NCBI RefSeq assembly: GCF_001180325.1
Contig: NZ_CVSZ01000003.1
Location: forward strand, 1-64,000
Direction of reading: 5' to 3'
Length of the DNA stretch: 64,000 nt
Origin: Prochlorococcus marinus
Lineage (GTDB): Bacteria > Cyanobacteriota > Cyanobacteriia > PCC-6307 > Cyanobiaceae
Shown here: positions 9,804-18,938 of the stretch, piece by piece
Position numbering within the stretch: position 1 is the stretch's first letter
Layout: every line of letters begins with the position of its first letter
Notes under the pieces: generated by a model
The model's database searches: none
The model's input: only the letters and a program-made list of their open reading frames with translations
Told to the model about the DNA's origin: nothing
Made by a program: the position numbers and the translations under genes

Positions 9804-10364
9804 ATGTCGATCGAAATGGTCTCTATTTTTTCATCACTACATAAGTCTTGCAAAAGACTATTTATTTTTCTTCCATTAATTATTGGTTTACTTATTAATC
9901 CAATCTCTTCATACGCACTCTATCCTAGTGATCCTTCATCAGTTGACGTTCTAAAAGATGATCTTCACGGTGCTGACCTTCATAATACTGAATATGTAAA
10001 ATATGATTTATCTAATCAAGATTTAGGAGAAGCAAATCTTCAAGGCGCATATATGAGTGTAACTACAGCCAAAAACTCAAGCTTTAAAGGAGCCAATATG
10101 ACAGACCTCATTGCATATGCGACACGCTTTGATAATGCTGACTTTACTGATGCAAATCTTACAAATGGTGAGCTAATGAAAAGTGTTTTTGATGGAGCAA
10201 TTATTGATGGAGCAGACTTTACTGATGCAAATCTTGATCTCTCTCAGAGAAAATCATTATGTGAAAGAGCTAGTGGAACTAACTCACAAACTGGAGTTAA
10301 TACAATTGATAGTCTTGAATGCACCGGCTTAAAAGGCTACATGCCTCCGAAGCCAAAAGCATAA
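9804..10364 (+). CDS. Exported pentapeptide-repeat protein, probably thylakoid lumen
   Basis: The ATG at 9804 gives 186 residues; a TTG one codon upstream is also possible. A signal peptide is clear (SCKRLFIFLPLIIGLLINPISSYA). A short run of A(D/N)LxX pentapeptides follows (GADLHN, GEANLQGAYM, GANMTDLIAY, NADFTDANLTNG, GADFTDANLD), then a small cysteine-containing tail with two Cys. Such proteins form a right-handed quadrilateral beta-helix. Lumenal pentapeptide proteins are common in cyanobacteria, with unknown function. A strong terminator follows at 10402. Confidence 0.82.
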   Translation: MSIEMVSIFSSLHKSCKRLFIFLPLIIGLLINPISSYALYPSDPSSVDVLKDDLHGADLHNTEYVKYDLSNQDLGEANLQGAYMSVTTAKNSSFKGANMTDLIAYATRFDNADFTDANLTNGELMKSVFDGAIIDGADFTDANLDLSQRKSLCERASGTNSQTGVNTIDSLECTGLKGYMPPKPKA

Positions 10365-10367
10365 TAT

Positions 10368-10742
10368 TTAAAGCCAACTAACTTCAGAAGGGAAGATATT
10401 ACCAGGCTCTTTTGAGCCTGGTTTTTTGCTATACCACCATTCTTGTATATCAGAAGAAAATTTCTTTGAAAAAAGAGTTATAACTGTCTCAACAGGTTTT
10501 GATCCAGGCTCCAAAATCTGAACTGAGTAAGATGGGCATTTTCTTGAAGCCATATCAGCAACGAACCTAGACCCTATTCTTCTCCAACTAGGTTCCTTAC
10601 TTCTCCAAGCAAGCCTTGAGCAGGGCCAAGGTAACTCTTCCCTATCATAAAGCCTGCAACATGGGCCAATCACCTTATAACTGTACTGACCTCCATAACT
10701 TGATTGAACACTGCCAGTCTTGAAAAATTCAAATTTATCCAT
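10368..10742 (-). CDS. Conserved hypothetical protein, Trp/Cys-rich, 124 residues
   Basis: I do not recognise a named family. The protein is soluble, with no signal or membrane segment. It has three or four cysteines (GPCCRLYDREELPWPCSRLAW and RKCPSYSVQ) and several WRS/WRR clusters, which suggests a compact nucleic-acid- or metal-binding fold. It lies downstream of petF after a terminator. Its last residues (KKPGSKEPGN) are encoded by the antisense of the neighbour's terminator hairpin, so the C-terminus is constrained by that structure. Confidence 0.65.
   Translation of the reverse strand: MDKFEFFKTGSVQSSYGGQYSYKVIGPCCRLYDREELPWPCSRLAWRSKEPSWRRIGSRFVADMASRKCPSYSVQILEPGSKPVETVITLFSKKFSSDIQEWWYSKKPGSKEPGNIFPSEVSWL
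10402..10427 (+). terminator. Rho-independent terminator of the pentapeptide gene
   Basis: A perfect 8-bp stem CCAGGCTC / GAGCCTGG with a TTTT loop is followed by six T. It lies inside the 3' coding end of the convergent gene on the minus strand. Confidence 0.9.
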
Positions 10743-10746
10743 TTAC

Positions 10747-10775
10747 AAAAAAAAGCCACCTTCATAGAGGGTGGC
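10747..10775 (-). terminator. Rho-independent terminator of petF
   Basis: On the minus strand a GCCACC/GGTGGC stem, extended by a wobble pair and a further pair, is followed by eight T. It lies 46 bases beyond the petF stop. Confidence 0.85.
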
Positions 10776-10820
10776 AGAGAAATAATCAATAATCAACTTT
10801 GAAAAGTTAAATTTTTATAA

Positions 10821-11120
10821 TTAGTACAATTCTTCCTCAGCATGAGTTGTAATTGTTACGTCAGATGTTGGATAAGCAACACAAGTAAGAACAAAACCAG
10901 CCTCTAGTTGGTCGTCATCCAAGAAACTTTGATCAGACTGATCAACACTACCTGAGGTAACTTTTCCAGCACATGTTGAACATGCTCCAGCTCTGCAGGA
11001 ATAAGGAAGGTCGATACCTTGTTCTTCAGCCGCATCGAGGATGTATTGGTCATCAGGTACTTCAATAGTTGAATTGAGGCCTTCACCTTCGCTGATGAGA
11101 GTAACTTTGTAAGAAGCCAT
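10821..11120 (-). CDS. petF: [2Fe-2S] ferredoxin, plant type
   Basis: A 99-residue ferredoxin with the cluster ligands Cys42, Cys47, Cys50 ([10 protein letters not shown]) and Cys80 (VLTCVAYP). It accepts electrons from photosystem I and passes them to FNR, nitrite reductase, thioredoxin reductase and other partners. Length and spacing are those of the major photosynthetic ferredoxin. The gene is monocistronic, with its own terminator. Confidence 0.97.
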   Translation of the reverse strand: MASYKVTLISEGEGLNSTIEVPDDQYILDAAEEQGIDLPYSCRAGACSTCAGKVTSGSVDQSDQSFLDDDQLEAGFVLTCVAYPTSDVTITTHAEEELY

Positions 11121-11254
11121 TTAAATAAAAAATTGTTGGTAATTAATACCTATCAAATACATTTTTAACATCGATTAGGTCGATATGTGAGATTTTGAAG
11201 TAAAAAATGACACAATAAAATGTATGAAAGAGTATCTATAAGAAAAACTTATAC

Positions 11255-12169
11255 TTAGGTTGGATTGCTGGCTTTTTGCGCAGAAATGCATGCCCAATCT
11301 TTTCTAGTTGATACATCCATTAATTTCAAGTCATTCTGGATTATTATTTTTATAATTTCATCTTTTTGTGAATTCAGAATTCCACTGAAAATGACTTCCC
11401 CATTATTACTCAAGCACTTATAAATATTTGGAATCATTTCTTTTATTACTTCAGCAAGAATATTGCATAAAACAAAATCAAATTGTGTGAGTTGATTTTT
11501 TAAAATTACCTCATTAAAAGATCCCAAATATGTATTTAAATTGTTTAAATTACCGAAATTCAGTTGAAAATTAGAGTTAGTTGAATTTATAGCTAAATAA
11601 TCATTATCCACTGCACAAACCTCTTTAGCACCAAGTAATCTTGCGGCGACACTCAAAATCCCGCTACCACTCCCAATATCTAGTACCTTTTTATCAGAAA
11701 ATACAATATTCTCCATTTTTTCCAAGCAAAGATAAGTCGAAGGATGACTCCCCGTACCAAAGGCTGCTCCAGGATCAATTTTAATGATTTGCTTTTCTTT
11801 AAACTTTTTATTTAGATTTATCCAACAAGGCAATATTAAAAAATGATTTCCTACTAATTCAGGAGCCCAATATTTCTTCCAGCTTGTCAACCAATCCTCC
11901 TCTTTAATGATACTCCAGTTAAAAAATTGATTCTTAGAGGGTTTAATATTTAGAAGTTTGCTAATTATTTTTTCAAAATCACTTCTAGAACACTCGCCCC
12001 AATCATCAATTGGAAGCCATATATTCACTTCTTTTTTATTTTCATTTTTAATTAAATATTCAAATGAAAAACTAAATATTCCCAGCTCATTTAATTTCCA
12101 AATAATAATTTCTTCAGAATCACTTTCTATCAGAAAAGTTAGTTTATACCAATCTTTAATTGCCATCAA
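11255..12169 (-). CDS. prmA: Ribosomal protein L11 methyltransferase
   Basis: Trimethylates lysines and the N-terminus of L11. The 304-residue protein has a divergent N-terminal substrate-recognition domain (about 1-95), then [20 protein letters not shown] and the SAM motif [20 protein letters not shown] with acidic AVDND. It lies 14 bases downstream of serA on the same strand, so the two are probably co-transcribed. Confidence 0.94.
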   Translation of the reverse strand: MMAIKDWYKLTFLIESDSEEIIIWKLNELGIFSFSFEYLIKNENKKEVNIWLPIDDWGECSRSDFEKIISKLLNIKPSKNQFFNWSIIKEEDWLTSWKKYWAPELVGNHFLILPCWINLNKKFKEKQIIKIDPGAAFGTGSHPSTYLCLEKMENIVFSDKKVLDIGSGSGILSVAARLLGAKEVCAVDNDYLAINSTNSNFQLNFGNLNNLNTYLGSFNEVILKNQLTQFDFVLCNILAEVIKEMIPNIYKCLSNNGEVIFSGILNSQKDEIIKIIIQNDLKLMDVSTRKDWACISAQKASNPT

Positions 12170-12183
12170 TAGATTAGGCCATT

Positions 12184-13770
12184 TTATAGAGTAACTGGAT
12201 TAGCGTTGGTAATTCCCTCTACTTCAATAATAGTGTCAAGCAACTTATTAGGAATTGGATCATCAATACTTAGAACCATAACAGCTTCACCTCTAACTAT
12301 TTTGCGCCCAACTTGCATTGAGGCAATATTTACATTGTTACTACCTAATAAAGAACCAAGCTTACCAATAATACCAGGCATATCCCTATGCCTGGTAACA
12401 AGCATGTATCTACTTGGCGATACATTAACAGGATATTGATCAATACTAATAATTCTTAATTCCCCATCAGCAAAAATGCTTCCTGCTACGCTATGGTCGC
12501 CATTATCTCCAAAAGTAGTTAACTGAAGTGATCCACTAGCAAATTCAGGTCTTGCCTCATCTTTACTCTCGACTACTGAAATGCCTCTTGAATCTGCTTC
12601 TAGAGAAGCATTTACATAATTGATCCTATCTCCCAAAGCTTTACTTAGAAGCCCTTTCAGACTCGCTATTATTAATGGCTGGGATGGATGTTGAACAAAT
12701 TCACCTTGAAGCTTTACTTCTAGTTTTTGAATCTGCCCACCTGAAAGCTGGCTTATAAGCAGTCCCATTGTTTCAGCCAACTGCAAATGAGGTTTTAGAC
12801 TATCCATAATATCAGGGCTCAAACCTGGAATATTTACTGCAGTTCTTGCAGATAAACCAAGCAAGACATCTCTTATTTGTTCTGCAACATCAACAGCTAC
12901 ATTTTCTTGTGCTTCCCGTGTAGATGCTCCTAAATGTGGGGTAAGTATGAGATTCTTTTCAACCTTCAAAAGTGGTGAATTAGATTCCAAAGGTTCTTTA
13001 GAAAAGACATCTATTGCAGCACCTCCAATCAATGATTGATTTAAAGCTTGTGCTAATGCCTCTTCATCAATTAAGCCTCCTCGTGCACAATTAATCAATT
13101 TTGCGCTACTTTTCATACTTTTAAGTACGTCTATATTTACTAAATTCTCTGTCTCTGGTGTGCGAGGCAAATGCAAAGTTACATAATCGGATTGTTGGAA
13201 CAAATCCTCTAGTTCAGATAGTTTAACTTGTATTTGTTGGGCTCTTTCAGTTGAAACAAAGGGATCATATCCGTAAACTTCCATTCCTAATGCATTAGCA
13301 ACTTTCGCAACATGAGCACCAATTTTACCTAAACCTACTACACCCAATTTTTTCTTATAAAGCTCATTACCAACAAATTTCTTTCTTTCCCATTTACCAG
13401 ACAAAGTACTACTATTTGCAATTGGAATATGTCTAGATACAGCCAACATCATAGCTATAGTATGTTCAGCAGCGGCTATTGTGTTACCTCCTGGAGAGTT
13501 AACAACAAGGACTCCTTTTTGAGTAGCAGCTTTAACATCTACATTATCGACTCCAACTCCTGCTCTTCCAATAATTCTAAGCTTACTTGAAGAGTTAATA
13601 ATTTCTTCAGTAACTTGAGTACCAGAGCGAATCATTAAAGCATCATAATCTTTAATAATGGAAGCTAACTCAGAGTCTGAGATTCCTATTTTCTGATCAA
13701 CCTGAGCAACTTGTGAAAGAATATCGATTCCTGTTTGATCAATTGGATCTGTAATGAGAACTTTTGTCAT
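12184..13770 (-). CDS. serA: D-3-phosphoglycerate dehydrogenase
   Basis: First step of the phosphorylated serine pathway. The 528-residue protein is the long form: a catalytic/NAD-binding part ([25 protein letters not shown]; catalytic RGG in [13 protein letters not shown]; His in [13 protein letters not shown]), the intervening domain (about 320-450) and a C-terminal ACT domain ([21 protein letters not shown]). The ACT domain usually confers serine feedback. prmA lies 14 bases downstream. Confidence 0.97.
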   Translation of the reverse strand: MTKVLITDPIDQTGIDILSQVAQVDQKIGISDSELASIIKDYDALMIRSGTQVTEEIINSSSKLRIIGRAGVGVDNVDVKAATQKGVLVVNSPGGNTIAAAEHTIAMMLAVSRHIPIANSSTLSGKWERKKFVGNELYKKKLGVVGLGKIGAHVAKVANALGMEVYGYDPFVSTERAQQIQVKLSELEDLFQQSDYVTLHLPRTPETENLVNIDVLKSMKSSAKLINCARGGLIDEEALAQALNQSLIGGAAIDVFSKEPLESNSPLLKVEKNLILTPHLGASTREAQENVAVDVAEQIRDVLLGLSARTAVNIPGLSPDIMDSLKPHLQLAETMGLLISQLSGGQIQKLEVKLQGEFVQHPSQPLIIASLKGLLSKALGDRINYVNASLEADSRGISVVESKDEARPEFASGSLQLTTFGDNGDHSVAGSIFADGELRIISIDQYPVNVSPSRYMLVTRHRDMPGIIGKLGSLLGSNNVNIASMQVGRKIVRGEAVMVLSIDDPIPNKLLDTIIEVEGITNANPVTL

Positions 13771-13869
13771 TTAAGATTGGTTCTTTAATCTTTTACTTTA
13801 ACTTAATCTATAGTGTATGTATCTTATTTTATTAATTTGAATAACACACAAACATTTGAGGATTGAAAT

Positions 13870-14436
13870 TTGACTAAAAGTATTGTGATATTTGAAGACA
13901 TTGATAAATGTATCCAATTATTTGAAGTTTTCAAAGAAAAATCAGTAATTCTCTCTGAAGCTATTTTGATCCCACCAAAAAGTGAAAAAATAACATCAGA
14001 TGAAACCGAATTGCTAAATGCGAAAACAAATATCTTATTCAAATCTCAAAATTTTGAAGATATAAGAATTTTAAATCCTAAGCTTGATAGAAAGATTAGA
14101 CAAAAAGAAATGAGTATATGGCTAATGCCATTTGGATTTATAGCTGGATTAGCTTTTTCTAATATGACAAGTTTATCTACTTTCAGTTTTCTAGGTTTAA
14201 ATAACATTGGGGAATCATTAATTGGAGGTCTCTTAGGAATGGGTTCAGGTTATTTGGGAAGCATTGTTTCTTCTGCAAGTATCAACATCAATAGGAATAA
14301 AGAGTTAAGATCAATTATTAATTTAAATAAAGAGGGTAAATGGCTTGTTCTACTTGAAAATCAAATTGGAGCTGAATTACCGTGGGCTTTGATAAAACAA
14401 TCAGAAGCAAAAGATATAATTTTTTTAGAAGGCTAA
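13870..14436 (+). CDS. Conserved hypothetical protein with two central membrane segments
   Basis: No named family is recognised. The 188-residue protein starts at TTG. It has a soluble N-terminal part, two hydrophobic Gly/Ser-rich stretches (about 78-95 and 108-135, LIGGLLGMGSGYLG) that could be a membrane hairpin, and a soluble C-terminus. Its stop codon directly abuts the ATG of the S4-domain gene, which indicates translational coupling and perhaps a shared role in photosystem or ribosome function. Confidence 0.72.
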   Translation: MTKSIVIFEDIDKCIQLFEVFKEKSVILSEAILIPPKSEKITSDETELLNAKTNILFKSQNFEDIRILNPKLDRKIRQKEMSIWLMPFGFIAGLAFSNMTSLSTFSFLGLNNIGESLIGGLLGMGSGYLGSIVSSASININRNKELRSIINLNKEGKWLVLLENQIGAELPWALIKQSEAKDIIFLEG

Positions 14437-15228
14437 ATGATTGACTTAAAAGAGATCTTAATAAATTCAAACTACAAAAAAGAAACTGAGGAATTAATAA
14501 ATATTGCTAAATTAGCCTACAAACACTGGGAAACTTATTGGACTGGGTTTAATTCAACTTATGTTTGCGAAGAGATTTTAAAAGATTTTGAAAATTTAAA
14601 CGATTTCAAATTTTTTATTTATGGAGGATTCTCCTCTTCTCAAAGATCTAGGATAGCTTGCTTTAGAGGAGATAATATTCCTGAAGAGGATGCGCTAAAA
14701 AGTAATTTTCCAGCTCAAGGAATAAAAATCAATGGAAATTTTTTATTTGATAATGCTACACAAGACGACTTTAGATCCCTCTTAATTGAAAATGGGGTTA
14801 ATCAAATAAAAGTTGGAGATATATGGACTATTGGCGATAGGGGAGCACAAGGAATAATCGATAATTCAAATATTAAGCATCTAGATGAAAAGATTTTTTA
14901 TTTAAGAGACGTTAAAGTAAAAGTTAATGTAGTAGGTATAGATGAATTACAAATACCTTCTGGAAGATCAAAAAAAATTGTCAATACAGTAGAAGCTTCA
15001 ACAAGATTAGATGCTATAGCTTCAGCTGGCTTTAGGGTATCACGAACCAAAATCATTGAAAGAATAGAAAATGGAATGCTCAAATTAAATGGAAGCAAAG
15101 TTAATAAGCCAACAATTAATCTAAAAATTGGCGACAAACTAGAACTTGAAAATAAAGGATTTATCGAAATTCTAAATTTAGAAATAACCAAAAGAGAGCG
15201 ATGGAAAGTTAAATTACTTAGAAAATGA
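14437..15228 (+). CDS. Photosystem II S4-domain protein (YlmH-like RNA-binding protein)
   Basis: The 263-residue protein has an N-terminal YlmH-type domain (FFIYGGFSSSQRSRIACF) and a C-terminal S4 RNA-binding domain (TRLDAIASAGFRVSRTKIIERI...GMLKLNGSKVNK). Cyanobacterial members are annotated as photosystem II S4-domain proteins. The YlmH family has been linked to ribosome rescue and quality control in Firmicutes; the function in cyanobacteria is less certain. It is translationally coupled to the preceding gene. Confidence 0.85.
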   Translation: MIDLKEILINSNYKKETEELINIAKLAYKHWETYWTGFNSTYVCEEILKDFENLNDFKFFIYGGFSSSQRSRIACFRGDNIPEEDALKSNFPAQGIKINGNFLFDNATQDDFRSLLIENGVNQIKVGDIWTIGDRGAQGIIDNSNIKHLDEKIFYLRDVKVKVNVVGIDELQIPSGRSKKIVNTVEASTRLDAIASAGFRVSRTKIIERIENGMLKLNGSKVNKPTINLKIGDKLELENKGFIEILNLEITKRERWKVKLLRK

Positions 15229-15277
15229 AACGCAACCTGCTATTTTCTTATAAGGGGGATTAAAAATTCCTCAATCG

Positions 15278-15349
15278 GGGCGATTAGCTCAGTGGTAGAG
15301 CACTACCTCGACACGGTAGTGGCCACTGGTTCGAATCCAGTATCGCCCA
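15278..15349 (+). tRNA. trnV: tRNA-Val (anticodon GAC)
   Basis: The 72-base gene folds perfectly: acceptor GGGCGAT/ATCGCCC, D-stem GCTC/GAGC, anticodon stem CTACC/GGTAG, T-arm ACTGG-TTCGAAT-CCAGT and discriminator A73. CCA is not encoded. The seven-base anticodon loop is TCGACAC, so position 33 is C rather than the near-universal U, and the anticodon is GAC. Confidence 0.95.
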
Positions 15350-15416
15350 TTAAAACTATTGACGACCTAGGTTATATCCACAGAAAATAATTTCATTTTT
15401 TAGATTATTAAAAAAG

Positions 15417-16034
15417 ATGAAACTTAATCAAATAATTAATCTACATAAGGGGCTCACTGCATTTGTAGTTGTTGGTCTTATGATTGTTTTTGATAATTTT
15501 ACGATCGCTCCCTACGTTTATTTAGCTCTGCATGGTACTTATGGATTACTTTGGCTTTTAAAAGAAAAGATATTCCCAGATCCTTATTTTAAAGAAAAAA
15601 TCAATTTTTTAACTTCAGTTACTGGTTTTATTTTCCTTGGAAGTTACTGGGTAGCTCCCTACATTCTTATCTCATCTCAGAAATCTGTTCCAAATATCGT
15701 AATAGCTGCATCTGTATCTATAAATATAATTGGTGTGTTTCTACACTTTGCTAGTGATGCCCAAAAATATTTTTCTCTCAAATTAAAAAAAGATCTAATT
15801 AAAGAAGGATTTTTCAAAAATATAAGGAATACAAATTATCTTGGAGAAATACTGATTTATCTATCATTCGCCATACTTTCAATGAGTTTAATACCATTAG
15901 TAATTCTTGCAATATTCTTCTCTATAGTTTTTCTACCAAGAATGATAAAAAAAGATAAATCGCTCTCAAAATATGATTCATTCGAAGAATACAAAAAGAA
16001 AAGTGGTCTTATATTGCCTAAATTAAATGCCTGA
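15417..16034 (+). CDS. Isoprenylcysteine methyltransferase-like / DUF1295-type membrane protein
   Basis: The 205-residue polytopic protein has about five hydrophobic segments. The C-terminal signature RNTNYLGEILIYLSFAILSMS...SKYDSFEEYKKKSGLILP is characteristic of the ICMT/DUF1295/steroid-reductase membrane methyltransferase-reductase superfamily. The substrate is unknown; lipid- or isoprenoid-related activity is a reasonable guess. Its 3' end overlaps the next gene by 8 bases, suggesting an operon. Confidence 0.75.
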   Translation: MKLNQIINLHKGLTAFVVVGLMIVFDNFTIAPYVYLALHGTYGLLWLLKEKIFPDPYFKEKINFLTSVTGFIFLGSYWVAPYILISSQKSVPNIVIAASVSINIIGVFLHFASDAQKYFSLKLKKDLIKEGFFKNIRNTNYLGEILIYLSFAILSMSLIPLVILAIFFSIVFLPRMIKKDKSLSKYDSFEEYKKKSGLILPKLNA

Positions 16035-16578
16035 TAACAACTTACCCAGTTGGAGGCAAGATTTAAAATCTTCTAGAAAAAAAGAGGGTAAATCACCTTC
16101 TAATAGATGGATACAGCTTGCAACAGTCAGCGAAGAAAATGAGCCAAGATTAAGGACAGTTGTTTTTAGAGGATGGCATAAAGATAGTTCAATGATTATT
16201 TTTACAGATAGAAGAAGTGAAAAAATTGGGCATTTAAAATCTAACCCTAATGCAGAAATATTATGGTTATTTTTGAAAACCAAATCACAATATAGATTCA
16301 AAGGAAAAATATATGAATTAAGTGATAACAAAAATTATTGGGATTTATTATCAGAAAAATCAAAATCTTCTTGGTTTTGGGGACCTCCTGGAGAGAAAAT
16401 AAACCCAAAAGTCCAATCTACTTATGAAATATTATCCAATCTACCCAAGTCAGAAAATTTTGTAGTTCTAAATTTTGAAATCGATTCAGTAGATCTTCTT
16501 AAATTAGAACAGCCTCTTCATAAACGATATCTTTGGGAAAAGATTAAGAAATGGGAAAAAGTTGAAATTAATCCTTAA
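16027..16578 (+). CDS. Pyridoxamine 5'-phosphate oxidase-related FMN-binding protein
   Basis: The 183-residue split-barrel protein has the PPOX-like segments SNRWIQLATVSEENEPRLRTVVFRGW, MIIFTDRRSEKIGHLKSNP and FWGPPGEKINP. It resembles the Alr4036-type cyanobacterial family rather than true PdxH. An FMN-dependent oxidoreductase role is likely; the substrate is unknown. It overlaps the upstream membrane-protein gene by 8 bases. Confidence 0.8.
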   Translation: MPDNNLPSWRQDLKSSRKKEGKSPSNRWIQLATVSEENEPRLRTVVFRGWHKDSSMIIFTDRRSEKIGHLKSNPNAEILWLFLKTKSQYRFKGKIYELSDNKNYWDLLSEKSKSSWFWGPPGEKINPKVQSTYEILSNLPKSENFVVLNFEIDSVDLLKLEQPLHKRYLWEKIKKWEKVEINP

Positions 16579-16652
16579 ATATTTCTAAATTGTATATTTA
16601 GGTTGAAAAACAGATATTGATCAGTCAGTTTTAAAAAAGAAGTATTATTCGT

Positions 16653-16826
16653 ATGAATTTCTCAGAAATTCCAGAAAACCCTTTTATCTTTTTATCTTGG
16701 GTAACAGCTATAGGGCTATTTATAAGTCTTTCTGAAGCAACAATTAAGATAAAACTTGAGAAGAGAAACATTTATCGAAAAAGGTTAGAGCTAATCAATA
16801 ACCTTTATCCTAAAAAGTTAGCTTGA
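16653..16826 (+). CDS. Small single-helix membrane protein, 57 residues
   Basis: The ATG opens a 57-residue protein with one hydrophobic helix (PFIFLSWVTAIGLFISL) followed by a basic tail (KIKLEKRNIYRKRLELINN). Family unknown. Its end overlaps the convergent DoxX gene by 9 bases. Confidence 0.6.
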   Translation: MNFSEIPENPFIFLSWVTAIGLFISLSEATIKIKLEKRNIYRKRLELINNLYPKKLA

Positions 16827-17369
16827 AGTATCTGAGAGTATGTTCGCTTGCAAAAATTGAAATAAGCCACCCTTACTTGTTTCTTCTTTAACTTGAACTT
16901 GCTTGGAAGATTTTGCTTTTGTTGAAGGTAGAATTTCCTCCTCATCTTCTGATTTCAAAATTCTGATAATAACTTCATCCAAGGAGAAATTTCCGGGGCC
17001 TGTTAATGCAATTGAAGTTGCTGAAGCGAAATACAAAAGTAAAAGCTCTAATAAGAAAATATTAAAACCTGAAGTAACAAGTGCATGATATATAGCGACA
17101 GAAATTGTTCCAACAATTGCCAAAGCTCCGAATCTTGTGGCTAAGCCGATTATTAGTAACCAACTACCACCTATTTCTGAGAATGCCGCTATGTATGATA
17201 AAAATATTGGGAATGGGAGATGTAATGGTCTTACAAAAGCATCAGCGAAATTTTCTATATTTGCTAATTTCTCATAACCGTGGTGAATAAGAACAGTTCC
17301 AGTTATTACTCTAAGAATTAATAAAGCAGTATCTTTGCTAAACGACTTGGTAAGAATTGTTGAAAGCAC
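16818..17369 (-). CDS. DoxX-family membrane protein
   Basis: The 183-residue protein has four predicted helices and DoxX motifs (LLILRVITGTVLIHHGYEKLANIENFADAF; EIGGSWLLIIGLATRFGA). It carries an extra hydrophilic C-terminal tail (about 140-183) with charged repeats. DoxX proteins are linked to redox or quinone chemistry in membranes; no specific reaction can be assigned. A smaller DoxX-like gene occurs at 46,660. Confidence 0.85.
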   Translation of the reverse strand: MLSTILTKSFSKDTALLILRVITGTVLIHHGYEKLANIENFADAFVRPLHLPFPIFLSYIAAFSEIGGSWLLIIGLATRFGALAIVGTISVAIYHALVTSGFNIFLLELLLLYFASATSIALTGPGNFSLDEVIIRILKSEDEEEILPSTKAKSSKQVQVKEETSKGGLFQFLQANILSDTSS

Positions 17370-17512
17370 TATAAAAAAATTATCCTTAAGTAAAAATAAC
17401 TAGTCATAGTATCCATCGTGGATTAAACCGCAAAAGTCGCGCCTAATTAAGTATTTATACTTAGTGTCACAATCAATTCTTTTTCTGATTAGGAATTCAA
17501 CTAAGTTAAAAA

Positions 17513-18661
17513 TTATTTTTTTAAAAAATTTTCCAATATTCTCTGATTTATTTTTGGAATATTTTCTTTAAATTTAAAAAACCCTCTCTTAGCAAATTTC
17601 CAAGCAAATAAATCTTCATCCCTCACGAGATTAAAAATTTTTTTATGGTGTAAACTTTTAAACTCAGTTATGAAATCATAGTTTTCTCCCACACCAGGAT
17701 AAATAATGTCTATTTCATTAGTATTTTTAAAAGTATTTTCCAGTGAATAAGGATCAATCTGTTCAACATTATCAAATTGCTCTACAAATTCAGAGATTAA
17801 ATCTTGTTTGAATTTTAAAACAGATTCAGACAATTCAATTTGTCTTTGTTCATTTTTTAAAAGGATAATAAATACTTTTTTATAGCTTGGAAGTAAATTT
17901 TTAAGGGTTGCAAGGTGCAGATCATTTTCAAACATAATCAGATTATCTGATTTAGGATTCATATCATTTTTATAAATCTCATCTTCAAATGGTATTTGAT
18001 TAGATTCTTCAAGAAAAATTTGTTGATTACTTATTTTTTCTACATTAAATCTATTATTTGAAAACTTTCTGAGGTTTGATGATGAAAAAAGATATTGTTT
18101 TCCCTTCGTTTGCAATCCTCCGACCCATCTCCAGCTGAGGAGATTAGATGAAGCATCTCCATCAAAAAGATATTTAAAGAAAAACTTTGCTCCCAATTGC
18201 CATGGGAGGCCTAAATTAAATATCCAAGTACTCGCAAACCACATTCTTGTATGGTTATGCAAATAGTTGTAATGCTTTAATTCATGGACCCAAGAATTAA
18301 AAAAATCTAATTCTGTATTGCCATTTATTGCACTTTCATATAGCTCATAATCAAAATCGAGATTGTTTTCTGAAATAAAATTTCTCCAAACTTTAGGTCT
18401 ATTTTCCATCCACCCTTTCCAGTAAACTCTCCAAAATATTTCTTCAACAAATTTAGTTGAATTTTTGATTTTGTACTTACTTTTAATATCATGGATCAGA
18501 TCATATTCCGATAATATTCTATGAGTAATGAAAGGCGATAATTTTGAAACTGAACTTTCGTTATTTGGCCCAAAATCAAAATTTCTTAATTTTGCATAAT
18601 CATTAATTTTGTATTTCGCAAAATTTTCCCAGGTATTTTGAGCTTTCAATAAAAATGACAT
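17513..18661 (-). CDS. Photolyase/cryptochrome-like FAD protein with FAD domain at the N-terminus
   Basis: The 382-residue protein begins with the photolyase helical FAD domain: SKLSPFITHRILSEYDL, EEIFWRVYWKGWMENRP, NHTRMWFASTWIFNLGLPW and FDGDASSNLLSWRWVGG. The usual N-terminal alpha/beta antenna domain is missing in front. Instead, residues about 240-382 alternate beta-strand-like and helical segments (KVFIILLKNEQRQIELS, EIDIIYPGVGENYDFI) and end in an FFKFKENIPKI motif. DNA repair or light sensing cannot be decided from sequence. Confidence 0.85.
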   Translation of the reverse strand: MSFLLKAQNTWENFAKYKINDYAKLRNFDFGPNNESSVSKLSPFITHRILSEYDLIHDIKSKYKIKNSTKFVEEIFWRVYWKGWMENRPKVWRNFISENNLDFDYELYESAINGNTELDFFNSWVHELKHYNYLHNHTRMWFASTWIFNLGLPWQLGAKFFFKYLFDGDASSNLLSWRWVGGLQTKGKQYLFSSSNLRKFSNNRFNVEKISNQQIFLEESNQIPFEDEIYKNDMNPKSDNLIMFENDLHLATLKNLLPSYKKVFIILLKNEQRQIELSESVLKFKQDLISEFVEQFDNVEQIDPYSLENTFKNTNEIDIIYPGVGENYDFITEFKSLHHKKIFNLVRDEDLFAWKFAKRGFFKFKENIPKINQRILENFLKK

Positions 18662-18938
18662 TTTCTCATAACTTTAAAAAATTTTTTTTTGTATTGATAG
18701 AAATTTCAAAAATTTGCCTTCTAATTAATCCTTAAAATTTTCTATTTCACTTTTAAGTAAATATGTTTGATTGAAGTATTTAATTTAAACGCCTTATCAG
18801 TACATTTTATACTCTTAAATCGCTCTCTGCATAGGAGGATATTTAGTGGTCAATTACTTTTTAGATCTAATTTTAATTTTCAAATCTTTATTTACATGAT
18901 TTTTTCTAAAAGATTTTTAATTATTTATCAGAATTATT
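18662..18938. other. 277-base intergenic region with a ribosome-binding site and a 17-codon frame
   Basis: An AGGAGG (18833-18838) is placed eight bases before a GTG that opens a 17-residue hydrophobic frame (18846-18899). This could be a leader peptide or chance. The rest is AT-rich and must contain the promoter of the ligase-like gene. Confidence 0.3.
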
